From contig QANU01042043.1 of the NCBI GenBank assembly GCA_003254905.1, forward strand, positions 62,001 through 126,000: a stretch of DNA of 64,000 bases, read 5' to 3'. A program made the position numbers and the translations under genes. Within the stretch, counting starts at the first letter, position 1, and each line of letters begins with the position of its first letter. Positions 1 through 11,000 of the stretch are shown here, one piece after another. The notes beneath the pieces were generated by a model, which saw only the letters and a program-made list of their open reading frames with translations, did no database searches and was not told the DNA's origin. The stretch is from Nissolia schottii. Lineage: Eukaryota > Streptophyta > Magnoliopsida > Fabales > Fabaceae.

Positions 1-480
1 GTCAATGAAGGTTGAAAGCAATAGGGAAATCAAGAGGGAAATGTGTTCTAGGCGTACCTGGTGTGCTGCTTAAGTTTAAATACCTGAGTGGGGGCCGTGA
101 ATTCCTCCATCTCGGGGATCTTTTTGTTGAGTTGGCTTCCGAGGATCGTGAAGCGTTGTTCGCCGGATCGTGGAGCGTTGCTCGCCGGAGGGAGGATATC
201 ACGGCCCGAGAATCTCTCTGATCGTTGGCGGGGTGCTAACTCGGGTCGGGTTGATCCGCGGACCTTCGGCTATGGGGTTCTAGAATGGGCCTTTATGGCT
301 CAGTCCATAACAGGAGCCCCCCAGCTCAGGTGCGGAGTGAAGCTCCGTGGTCCGAGTTAGATACTTGTGTGTCATTAAGAATTTGTTCCGTGGAAAGGGT
401 ATCCTCAAGAATTTGTGGCAATTAAGGGGATTTTCCCTTTTGGAGATCGTGTGACGGGACGTGCGTCTTGTAACATCTCA
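1..480. repeat. LTR-retrotransposon-like remnant
   Basis: This stretch is GC-richer than what follows and has no sustained gene-like frame. It resembles the non-coding end of a gypsy-type LTR element, with a 'gggcctttatggctcagtcc' stretch followed by a C-run. A short piece near 435-450 (ttcccttttggagatc) recurs at about 37021-37036, beside the decayed gypsy element there, so both may come from related repeats. The left end lies outside the window. Classification is inference. From 480 to about 770 I see only AT-rich DNA. Confidence 0.35.
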
Positions 481-769
481 CTTTTTCTTTAGTAAAGATT
501 TCGCATAATAAATAAACATACGGGCCATTTATTTAGATTGAAAATTTAAATCACAAATTCTTTTGTCGAAAATGCCAGTCAAGTAAATAGTTTCGCTGTT
601 TCGCCAGTTTGCTACTACAATGAATTAGATTTTCAAGCATTTCAATCAATTTATGGAAGTTTACTCTGGTGTCAGATTATAGGAACTTGCAATTTTTTAT
701 CTAGCCATTGAATAATCGTTAGCATATATATTGTTGTTTTTAAAACTCTATCGTCTATTCATGATAGCA

Positions 770-1125
770 GTGCCTCAGATTTTGGTCTAATGACAAGTGG
801 TAAAGTAGGGTCTAAGGCAACGCTTCTTAATTGTTGCCTAAAACAAGTTGTTAGCAGCATAGGGTCTAAGGCAACACTTATCCAATGTTGCTAAACGGAA
901 GCTTGTAGCAGCAGTTTGAAATTGCCTCTACGGCAACGCTTACTCAGTGTTTCCAAAAGAAAAGCTTTTAGTAGCGGTTTCAACTACTGCCGATTTGATG
1001 ATAGTGGCGGGCACTCCAAACAGCCCAATAATGATTTTTCAATGCATGAATATGCAACCATTTAAAAAAATTTGATAAACCATTTTGCGGCGGTTCTAAC
1101 ACCTGAAACCGCCACTAATTGTTTT
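770..1125. mobile_element. CACTA-like subterminal repeat remnant
   Basis: Short motifs recur in both orientations: variants of 'taaggcaacgctt' at about 812, 870 and 930, and 'agtggcgg'/'accgccac' variants between 970 and 1120. Clusters of short direct and inverted copies like these are typical of the subterminal regions of plant CACTA (En/Spm) transposons. No terminal CACTA sequence, transposase or target duplication is visible, so this is at best a fragment. Confidence 0.35.
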
Positions 1126-1698
1126 TTTTTTCTTGTATTGACTTATTAATGACACAAATAAAGATGATAGAGTATTAATAATATTAGTGAAGTTGTTCAT
1201 GATAATTTTCTTTGCTTAGAATATTTTGTACCATTACTAAGATTATTATTTTATTTTTTAATCTGTGGGTTAACCTTAATTTAAAAAGTTTTTCTGAAAT
1301 GGAATGAGTATCATATTTATTAAATTTTAGTAGTGGTGAAAAAACTAGACCATGAATCATTGATGCTCAAACTTGTGTACTAAAATCCTATATTAAATTA
1401 GTTCACCATAATTGATCTTTTGATTGGTGACTTTTTAAATGAATTTCAAAATATGATAAAAGAAAAAATAGATTAAAATAATGAAAAACAGCTGCTCCTT
1501 TATTCACTCCTTAATACACAACCTTTCCTTCATAGTCAGAAAATACTAAATATCGACCAAAAAAAATTTGACTAAAATGATACGATTTTCATAAGACAAT
1601 AACTCAACATGGGATATTGCCTAAGATTCTTAATTGTTGTTGCTAAGTGGTGTGATAAAATTCACAACCATAGGAGCAGTCAAATTTTGATTTGATTC

Positions 1699-1935
1699 TC
1701 AGCCACGATTGTTGTAGTAATCAGCCCATAACATTGTTTTGTATTCAGGGAAACTTCGACAAGTGAAACAACGAGTGAAATAGTAATGAGAAAGGATCTG
1801 ATTCCAGCTCTTGGAAACACTTTTGAACCTGAATGCTGATTTCATCGGAAGATGCACAAGGATTTCCATAAGAACTTCTTCCGGAAACTCATCATTGTTG
1901 GTTGCTCTTGGGTTCTTGTCACCTTGATCTGCCAT
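1699..1935 (-). pseudogene. F-box protein fragment
   Basis: From the ATG at 1935 the minus strand encodes 78 residues: a short acidic leader, then an F-box motif beginning FPEEVLMEILVHLPMKSAFRFK and followed by the usual SVSKSWNQIL segment, then a stop at 1699. F-box proteins are substrate adaptors of SCF ubiquitin ligases and normally carry a C-terminal kelch, LRR or FBA domain of 200 or more residues. None is visible downstream, so this looks like a truncated copy. The frame is open further upstream to 2058, but without a convincing earlier start. A separately expressed mini F-box protein is possible but less likely. Confidence 0.55.
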
Positions 1936-2113
1936 TTGGGAAACCCTTGTCTGGTTTTGAGTGCCTTTGCCTTTACCAAGTAAGGAGCCTTTTATTGTTT
2001 TATGTATGGCTTCCAACCACAAGTGTTTTAATCTTTGTATTGACTTTTGGAGAAACAAACACGGAAGTCCAGGATACCATTAAATGAAATTTATGGAATG
2101 ATCAAGCGTTGCA

Positions 2114-2511
2114 TTTAAAATGGAAAAGCCCCAATTTCATTCATGTAGATTCTTACTTCGGTCAACTTCGTCCCTAACTTATCAACCAAAATCGTCTATA
2201 CAAAATACAAAAATCGGTCAAGTTAGTCCCTCTGTCAATTTCTTAACGGTAACTAATGACTAGGTAGATAATAGAGGGACTAAAGTGACAAATTTTTATA
2301 ATTTACGGAGGCAATTTTGGCCAAAAAGTTTACACAAGTATATGTCATGTCAACAATTACCGTTAGCAAATTGATGGAGGGACTAACTTGACTGACTTTT
2401 GTATTTTGTATGAACAATTTTGGCTGACAATTGCCGACAATTTTTGTTAGAGGCGAAGTTAACCGAAGTGAGAATATATAAGGATCAAATTAGGGGTTAT
2501 CCGTTTTAAAC
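2114..2511. mobile_element. Fold-back MITE with imperfect TIRs of about 55 bp
   Basis: The left arm (2114-2170) and the reverse complement of the right arm (2452-2511) share most positions. Both read 'taaaa.gga.aa.ccc.aattt.at', then 'attct.acttcggt.aacttcg'. Inner segments (near 2215-2250 and 2370-2410) are also complementary, so nearly the whole element could fold into a hairpin. It encodes nothing. I could not fix a target duplication, so the superfamily is open. Confidence 0.6.
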
Positions 2512-3253
2512 AATTCCCTTCGTTTAAATTTACTTGTCAATTTAGGATTTTTTACATATTTTTCCTTTGTTTAAATTTACTTGTCAATTTAGGGTTTTTT
2601 ATATATTAAAAATTAACAAATGACCTTAATAATAGCATAAAATAGACTAATTTAACATAATTTTCCCATCTTAAAAAAAAACTAATTCCATTAATATTCT
2701 CTTTCCTACTTTGCTTTATCATTAATATTCCAAAAGGAAATATTGAAAAAAAATAATACTAATAGCTTATTGAAATTCTAAATGGATAGATAAAGTGAAA
2801 CCCTAAATTAATATGCAAATTGAAATCGAAGGACTAAAAATAATATATTTTTCATTTATTATTCTTCCCATTTTAGAATAACACAAATGTTTTTGCTATT
2901 TAAAAGTTTCAAGATGCCTTCTATTTTATTTTTTTTTACCAAAGATAGATAGATGTATTCATTCATCAGTAGAAAAAACAAAATAATTTGCTCTAAATAA
3001 CCTAATAAAGATAAAGTGGGGATACCTTCTAATTTTGAATATCAAAGTAGGGGTAATTTTTTTTTTAAATAATATCTTTAATTTAAGTGAGCATATTAAT
3101 GACTAAATAAATAAGGAAATTATAGTATTAATAATATTAGTGAAGTTGACAGGGATGTTTTCGTTCAAATAATAGATTTTGTTCCATTTCTTAGATTTTT
3201 TTTTAAATTTGTGTGGTAACCCTAATTTGACAAGTTTAAAAAAAAAAAAAAAA
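2512..3253. other. AT-rich intergenic DNA, no gene seen
   Basis: Both strands are dense in stops. Near 2522-2600 a short AT-rich segment is repeated in tandem ('tttaaatttacttgtcaattta' variants). It ends in a poly-A tract that runs into the assembly gap. Confidence 0.6.
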
Positions 3254-3505
3254 NNNNNNNNNNNNNNNNNNNNNNNNNNNNNNNNNNNNNNNNNNNNNNN
3301 NNNNNNNNNNNNNNNNNNNNNNNNNNNNNNNNNNNNNNNNNNNNNNNNNNNNNNNNNNNNNNNNNNNNNNNNNNNNNNNNNNNNNNNNNNNNNNNNNNNN
3401 NNNNNNNNNNNNNNNNNNNNNNNNNNNNNNNNNNNNNNNNNNNNNNNNNNNNNNNNNNNNNNNNNNNNNNNNNNNNNNNNNNNNNNNNNNNNNNNNNNNN
3501 NNNNN
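3254..3505. other. Assembly gap (252 N)
   Basis: The run of N is bounded on the left by poly-A and on the right by an AAT trinucleotide repeat, which probably explains why the assembly broke here. Apparent reading frames across the gap are artefacts. Confidence 0.99.

Positions 3506-3543
<38 letters not shown>
3506..3543. repeat. (AAT)n microsatellite
   Basis: About 12 uninterrupted AAT units directly follow the gap. The true array may extend into the unsequenced part. Confidence 0.95.
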
Positions 3544-3547
3544 GAGA

Positions 3548-3703
3548 AAGAATCCTCTCAAGTTGATTTATTGTCATGTGTGATCTTTCACCACTAATTT
3601 TTTTTATTATTTATATCATGTATAAGACTCACCTCATCAATTAGTAGTAAGAGATCACACATGACAACACATGATAAAAAATTAACTTGAGACAATTCAT
3701 TCC
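3548..3703. mobile_element. Short inverted-repeat MITE
   Basis: The segment from 3550 (gaatcctctcaagttgattt, then tgtcatgtgtgatct) is repeated in inverse orientation at 3649-3702, where the complement reads gaattgtctcaagttaattt and tgtcatgtgtgatct. A small AT-rich loop separates the arms and there is no coding capacity. The family is not identified. Confidence 0.6.
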
Positions 3704-4450
3704 CTAATAATAATAATATACACTATATATCTATATATGTTTGTTTTTATATATATTTAGAAGTTAACAAATTCCACATTTAGTTTTAAAAAAATCACTC
3801 ATTTTTTTAATGAATTAACCTATAATTTAGGATAGTTTTGTAATTGTGTTTCATCTACATTAATTATCATCTTAATTTTCTCTCACTTATTAATTTCAAA
3901 CATTGATTGCTTCAAAAAAAAATCTTCATATTTTTTACTTGAAAGGTGTGACCTGATTTAATTCTAATACATGTTACATAAAGTAATGTCTATTTATCAA
4001 ATTATGCTCAACACTGTACCACTGTTTATTGGAAAAAAAATATTGCTGTGAGGGCGGTCATTCGCTGAGGCTCTTTCCATAGTTTTCACTCCTCAACCCC
4101 CCTCCAGTTACAAGTTAAGGTGAAGCAGAGTAGCAATGCATGGAGTTTATGGTCAATGCAACGACGTCAAGATTTAAGAGTCAGCAATAAACTTGAGGTG
4201 AAGCTATCTATAAGGCATGTTAGATTTTATTTTATATTTGTTATCAAGTCAGTGTCTAAAGTAATCGAATTGTATACAGGCAAGATCTTCGGATCAGTCA
4301 CGTATTTTATCATGTATATTTCTGTTCATTGTAAAAGAGTTTGCATTTATTTAGAAAAGGAATGTTTTTATTTGTTTTTAATTAAAATTAAAATACATGT
4401 TCTCACGAAAAGCGTTCCTAAAAGACTTCTATAAGGGAATTAGTCTCTTA
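3704..4450. other. Intergenic DNA, no gene seen
   Basis: This stretch is AT-rich and has no recognisable protein or repeat. The frame open at 4120-4434 has no similarity I recognise and typical intergenic composition, so I do not call it a gene. Confidence 0.5.
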
Positions 4451-4484
4451 CGTGCCGATAACAACTTTTGGGTCGTTACATACC

Positions 4485-5110
4485 ACCCCACCACCACCGC
4501 CTACCCCACAATCACTTCCACCCCATCGTACGCCCAACCACCACAACTACCGCATCTCATCACTGCCACCCATCACTGCACCACAAAGTCGAGACCCACT
4601 TATCATCTTTCTAGATATCATTACCTCCCTCACCTTGCTGCAACTACCCCCCAAAATCAAAATATGTGTGCCTAAAAATGCAAATTTATTAGCCCTACAC
4701 ATGTGTGAAATTGACGTGAGTTTAAAAAAATGTTAAAATTTTTCTTTGATTTTGCTTTTTGGGTTGTGTTGGAGATAAAGATTAAGATGGGTTTAGAGGT
4801 TATGTTGGTGGCTGTTGAGGGTGATGACACATAATGGTGGTGGTGGTGGTTGGTGAAATGATGGTGTGGTGGGGTACAATGGGGAGGTGGTTGTGGTAGT
4901 GGTGGTAGGGGCTGAGGGTTGGGGTGTGAGGGAGGAAAAAGATTGGTTGTGTGGGTTGTAAGAATGGGGTATGGTTGTGGTGGTAGTAGTAGTAGCGGGG
5001 AGGAATGGGGGTACGGAGGAGGTGGCGGCGTTGGGTTAAAGGTGTGGGTGGGATGTGAGTGGTGGTGCGGTGGTAAGACTAGTGGTGGTGGGGGGGAAAA
5101 AGAAAGGGGA
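4485..5110. repeat. Strand-asymmetric CCACC / GGTGG fold-back region
   Basis: The + strand is rich in CCACC and CACC from about 4485 to 4660 and in GGTGG and GTGG from about 4785 to 5100. The two halves are therefore roughly reverse complements at low complexity. Proline/histidine- or glycine-rich open frames here follow from the composition. It may be the inside of a fold-back transposon, but I could not define precise ends. Confidence 0.45.
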
Positions 5111-5166
5111 TGGAGATGCCCAAATTGGTCCTTGAAGAAATTCACGTTACCCAACTAGGTCCTTGT

Positions 5167-6108
5167 TAGAGTTGTTAAAACGGGTTGGTCTGACCCATTC
5201 GAGTTGAGTCACATCGAGCCAAACTATTTTTGGGTTGGGTCATTTTTTGTTATATTATTTTTGAACTAATAAAATGTTATCCCATTTTTATTCATATCAT
5301 TTTTGGGTTGGCCCATGGGCCAATTTTTTGCCAACTTAATTTTTTAAAATCTACCTCTCTCTCTATTTATACTAATTTAAAGTTAGTAAATTTTAGTAAT
5401 AATGTGTAATTTAAATTTATTGACAAAAATAAAATTACTAGTTTATATAATGTTTAAAATATTTTGGCTTAATTTCAAGTTGATTTGGATTAACCCTCAA
5501 GTGTCAAATGTTTTAATATGACTATATAACAAAGGAAATTATGGAAATGTGTTTTGTATTCAATTTAATTAATCAGGTACAACACGTTTGAGCTATTTAC
5601 AAAAGCTTTGTAACTATCTTTTGGTTAGGTAAGTTACATAACAATAAGACTATAACACTTTTTTTTTTTTGTAGTTAATAAAAAATACAAACCATTGACA
5701 TTAGGGGCCAAACACGTGAAATTAGATGGACTAAATTTACAAGAGTAAAATTTAAACGAATGTAGTTAATATAGTCTGCAACATTAGGTAAATTGCTTTA
5801 GAAGCTCAATGGTTGTGAGTCTCCTCTGTGTTCACTAGCATTTTTAGCACACTTATCTCTTTATTAATATCTTCCATATTAGAGGACTCGTAAATATTAC
5901 TTATTGAACAAGTGCACATGTAAGGAAAAAAAAATGCACACAATATTATCATTTTTATATTAAAAGGAGTGTTTAGGCAATCAGGTTAGCCTAGGTTAAG
6001 TTGGGTCAACTAAACTTTTTTTTTATTCATATTTCTTCAATCTAGTTTGCCCATATTTTTGGACCAATTGGGCTAGCCTTTTTGGTTCAGCCCATTTCGA
6101 CAACTCTA
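5167..6108. mobile_element. Non-autonomous hAT-like transposon (942 bp)
   Basis: The ends are inverted: TAGAGTTGTTAAAACGGG at 5167 and the complement TAGAGTTGTCGAAATGGG at the right end (6108). They are flanked by a perfect 8-bp direct repeat, GTCCTTGT, at 5159-5166 and 6109-6116. An 8-bp target duplication with TIRs starting TAGAG/TAGGG is typical of the hAT superfamily. The interior is AT-rich, with 'gggttgg' and 'gggcca' motifs near both ends, and has no transposase frame, so it depended on an element elsewhere. Confidence 0.75.
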
Positions 6109-6116
6109 GTCCTTGT

Positions 6117-6790
6117 GCTCAAAATGATGTCATTCTGATTGTGCCCAAAATGACATCGTGTGTTTCAAGGTGAGTTACTAGGAGAGAAGAAAGAGAACAA
6201 GTTAGAGTTAATTACCTCATCACCCTCAGTCGCTAAATGGATGTGAGGACGAACGTGGGTAATTTTTTTTTCTAAAGATTAAATTGACACTTTTTTTTTT
6301 AAGGATTGAGTTGATGCTTAACCTGATTTTCATGGACCAAGTTGACACTTAACCCAATAAAATTTTTATTAGATAAACAAAGTTGATAAGACTTACACTT
6401 AATAAAAATATTAAAATCCACAATAATTTACATTTCTTAACAAGTGTACTTAAGACAATTATTAAGAAAACTCTAACCACTAAACTCATTTAAAAATATG
6501 GAAATGTGCATTTCTAATTACTCATTCCGATCAATTTTAATTGTCCATCTTTTATTTTTTAAGGTTTTAAAATATTTGTTCATTTATAATATTTATATGT
6601 AATTACTTTTTTTCTTCTATTCATACCCCTAATTGTAGTGAAATATTTATTAATATAATAAATGTAAAAAAAAAATTGTATTGAAAATAAAATTTTGTTT
6701 TTTCATAGTGATAATTGTATTGAAGAGTTAAAACTGAATGAGGAGAGTAATTCCCAAAAATATTCCGTAAACAAAATTAAAAAAAAAAAA
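6117..6790. other. Intergenic repeat-derived DNA
   Basis: The left part continues the sequence interrupted by the hAT element. From 6250 to 6360 it holds diverged repeats of the 'gattaaattgacact' / 'ccaagttgacacttaaccc' type. No gene is visible. Confidence 0.4.
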
Positions 6791-6794
6791 AAGA

Positions 6795-6985
6795 CGCATG
6801 TGACAGCCGCATTCACTCTTTGATCCTCAAAAACCTAACCTGCTCCTCTTTCTCTCTCTCATTCCACCAAGGAAGTCCGCACCACCGCTCTCACTGTCGC
6901 CGGCCGGTTGTTACTGTCAACGCCACAGCTCTTCGCGCCGCCGCTTCTCTGTCAGCTCACGGTGCCGCCCCTCATCTGACCAGAG
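6795..6985 (+). other. Probable 5' UTR exon of the RNA helicase gene
   Basis: This CT-rich stretch looks like a plant 5' leader. It ends at a consensus donor (cagag|gtagct, 6985/6986). The matching acceptor is probably ttttaacag ending at 8052, 15 bases before the helicase ATG, which implies a 5' UTR intron of about 1.07 kb. Long leader introns are common in plant housekeeping genes and often raise expression. Exon start and splicing are inferred. The frames inside the intron (7208-7701) look like T- and GCT-rich intron sequence. Confidence 0.5.
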
Positions 6986-8067
6986 GTAGCTCACCTTACT
7001 GCCACTTCCTTCCACCGCCTGGTTCGCCACCCTCTACTTGCTATCTAATCATTCTCGTAACTAGTTCTTAAAATTAATTGAATTGCAATTGCAAGTTTTA
7101 CACTGATGTTTGTTGGCAATATTGATGGGATGTGCTAGGAGTTTTTCTGGTTTTCGCCTGATTTATTTGCCTCTGATATTCGCATGATTAGAGCTTGGCA
7201 TGAGTGATTGAACTGTGATTATCTTGGAGTTACAATTTATTTTGAGGCTTCTGGTGTTATTCTGCTTTTTGGTTGCTGCTATCTCTGGGTGTCTCCCTAT
7301 TTGTGCATTTTGCTGCTGGTTCTGGTTTTTACTTGCTGGCTGATTGGGTGCTGCGTTGGAGCTATTTCGCTGTTTCTGTTTTTCTTCGACTGCTGCTTCT
7401 GATTTTTGCTTCTGTTGGTGCTGTTTCTCTTGCTGCTGCTGCTGCTTGCTGTTTGGTCTTGCTGCGGTTTTGTTGTTTGTATCCCCATTTGTGGGTTAGT
7501 CTCGCTGCAGTTTTGGTTCTCACTGCTTTGCTCGCATGTGTCTCGACCATTTCTGGAGGGTGCTGTGTTCTCTTGGTTTTTCCTGTAGCTTTTTTTTTTT
7601 TTTTNGTTGTGGATCTTTGTTGCTTTCAGCCTTCCCCGCGGCTTGAGCCTAAAAAAATGAGTTTTCTTAATGAGTTTATGTTTATCTTTTTTTTTGAATG
7701 AGTATATTTCTAATATATTTGTGCCATTACAATTTCTATCTGTGTAAAATAATTTTGCACTTTCCATGGGCTTCCATATAAGCAAAAAATGGCTGAGTCA
7801 TATTGTTGCTACTTCAATAGTCTCCTGTATACACGATTTATTTTACATGGTAGCTTTTAATGTAAATAGGTACTTACAAGTTCAAGTTTTTTGTGGAGCT
7901 TATTGAATAGTTGAGAAATAAATAGAAACTGTTGCTATACAATTTATGACAGTCCTTTACTATTTTTATGCTCTAGGTAGAGGTGTATTAGTCCTTTGTC
8001 CACTTTGTTTTTTTTTTTTTTATAATTTTTTTTAAGGTATTTGATTTTAACAGGGTAGGAACTGAGA

Positions 8068-11000
8068 ATGGCGGAAGATACTGAAGGAATACTAACCTTT
8101 AATGATTTGGGCTTATCTGAGCAATTGGTGGATGCTTGTGAAAAATTGGGTTGGAAAAATCCGTTGAAGATACAGGCAGAAGCAATTCCTCTTGCACTGG
8201 AAGGTTTGTGTTTCTAATAAATTTGGTCAATATAATACTGGTTTTATGAACTTTGCTGTTTTCAATTATATATAGTTACGGTTTGAAAAATAGAAATGGA
8301 CAGAAATAATGAATGCAAAATGATAATTATTAGTATATAAAACTGATGCTAATAAGATTTTGAACATGAAGATTTATATACTTCAATTTATAATTTTCAT
8401 GTTTTTTCTTGTTGATTGCATTATTTTTCAGTAATGTTCCATTCCAACAATTATATTTTTCAGTAATGTTCTGGAAGGGTGGCACAATATTTATGATGGT
8501 TCAACCTTTTTTTAATTATTTGTTATTCTGTGTGGATGTTATTTTGCAGGAAAAGATGTGATTGGACTTGCCCAAACGGGTTCTGGTAAGACTGGAGCTT
8601 TTGCTCTTCCCATATTGCATGCCCTCTTAGAAGCACCACGCCCAAATGATTTCTTTGCATGCGTTTTGTCTCCCACAAGGTTTTATATTCTGATTCCTAT
8701 CATGGATTTGATTTTCATATAAATCTCATTTTATTGAGTGTAGTTGTTTTAATTGACATATAACTCGTTTGTTTCGTTTGTTTCGTTTGTTTTCACATTT
8801 TCCTTAATCTAGAGAGCTTGCTATTCAAATTGCTGAGCAATTTGAAGCTCTAGGTTCCGAGATTGGTGTCAAGTGTGCTGTGGTGAGTTTCAGTATATTT
8901 TTCTTAGATGATTCACTATGCATGAATTTTATGGCTTCCTGTGTACTACTTGGCTTTGATTTATCTCTCCCCCCTCCCCCTTCTTCTTACCTCTATTTCT
9001 TGAGACTCTTCCCAGCATGATGCTTAGTTTATCATACGGTGGTTTGTGGATTGATGGAGCTATGTTAGTGTTCTATTAATTACATGCTTTATACTAAACA
9101 ATCTCTTCTATTGGCATCTTTTCCATTTTCTGTAGCTTGTTGGAGGGATTGACATGGTACAGCAATCCATCAAGATAGCAAAGCAGCCTCATATTATTGT
9201 AAGTGTTAGTGTTGCTATAGGCATGCTTTGATTTCATTTGATTTTGGTAATTCAATAGTATTAGGTAATAGTAGTTGAGTGGTATCCCAAATCTTATTCT
9301 CTTGCATCTGTAGAGCATGTCACTCCCTTAACTGGAGAATTGCGTTGTATGTTGTCACTTGCCGTAGAATTTTTAATTAATTACTAGGTTTTTGATTTCA
9401 TTTTAGATTAGAACTTTTTAATCAATGTTGTTTTGATATATGATTTCTCTTGCATGGAGATGGGTGGGACTGCCCTTAAGTTATTGGTTGAGATAATGGA
9501 CAAGAATGATGCAAAAAATAGTTATCCAATTGACTGGTTCAAGAGAAAAGTGAACCTAGTGGTGCATTCTGCATTTGCAAGATTGGGATTTTACTTATGA
9601 TTTAGTCTGGCCTTTAGTTATGTAGTTATTTTAGTCTTCTTATTTCATCAATCCTGTATTTCGTTTTTCTTTATTAATTTATTTATGTTGAATTCATACT
9701 GTTGCAGGTTGGAACACCTGGACGTGTTTTAGATCACCTGAAAAACACCAAGGGATTTTCTCTTAATAGATTAAAATATTTGGTATTATTTATTCATTAT
9801 TTTGATTTAATTTTATTTTATGCTCAAGATTCCCATTTTTATGTCTGATGATTGGATACATGTGTGAACCAAATTCGTTGTTTATGTATTGATTTTACTT
9901 TTGGGATCATTGGGGGATTTTAGTATTCTTGTATATGTCTAATGCTTGTGAAATGCTTTATCTTAGCCCTGATGAATTTAGTGTTCATGTGGTTGTAAAT
10001 ACTAATGTTTTGCATGCTAAACTGAAAATTTCTCATGAAATGAAAGGCGAGTTGCTAGACCATGTATCAATTGGACTGGTGAAGGAAGGAGTGGTTTACT
10101 GACACCGTTTAATTGGATAATGCATGGGGAATGAGGATAGAAGCTCAATGATTGTAGACCTGTGGGATCTGAATTTTGCTGTGCCTACATTTGTGACAAG
10201 ACTTGAAGAATCTGTTCATTAGACAACATACAAGAATTTTTTTCATCATACTTTCATCACCTAAACCAATTCAGAAATGCCGCAAGAAAATTAACAGCCA
10301 CGTGTAGAAATATGTCTCAAACAGGAGTCACATTATTAGGTCACAAATAATTTGAGACATCTATAAACCAATGCAGTAGGTCAAATGATGAGACATGTTT
10401 CTGCATTAGTTTAGCTCAAATGATTTTCTCCATCTTGCTGACTTGCAATTCCACGTGACATGTCATGTCCTTGTGATTTTCATGAGAACATTTCATGGAT
10501 GCTTTGACCTATTCATGGACTTCACAAAATAAGAAATATTTCACTAATCTTTTCTGATGTCTACCATATGTCTATCCCTCATTTCTTTGTCATGTGTATA
10601 TTTGAACTTTGTTATATTCCTCTACATTTTGAGCAGGTCCTAGATGAGGCAGACAGACTGTTGAATGAGGACTTTGAAGAATCACTTAATGAGATTTTAC
10701 AAATGATTCCTCGTGAGCGGAGAACATTTCTGTTTTCTGCTACAATGACTAAGAAGGTATACATGTATATTTGTGAAGAATTGCCCACTTATCATATATA
10801 TATATGTGTGGGGGGGGGGGAGTCAAATATGGTATCTTAATATGCACGTAAAGCCTTTTTATTCTCATATTCTGAGAACCTGCATTAGACATACATCCTT
10901 TGTTAAAGCATTTTGGCATTCTTAATTTGGGAGTTGGGACTTTCACATAAATTCTGGTTATCGCTTTATAATTTTTGATGGATTTTGGAAGCATTTAATC

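Noticed and set aside
3103-3583. Open frames spanning the N run
   Set aside because: They consist mostly of N, poly-A and the AAT repeat; no real coding sequence.
4397-5158. Pro/His-rich and Gly-rich frames on both strands
   Set aside because: They follow from CCACC/GGTGG low complexity; overlapping frames on both strands are equally open.
7208-7701. Hydrophobic Leu/Cys-rich frames upstream of the helicase
   Set aside because: T- and GCT-rich composition inside the probable 5' UTR intron, interrupted by an N; no domain.
10568-10840. A separate small helicase-like gene
   Set aside because: It is helicase exon 6 (10637-10756) with intron read-through at both ends.
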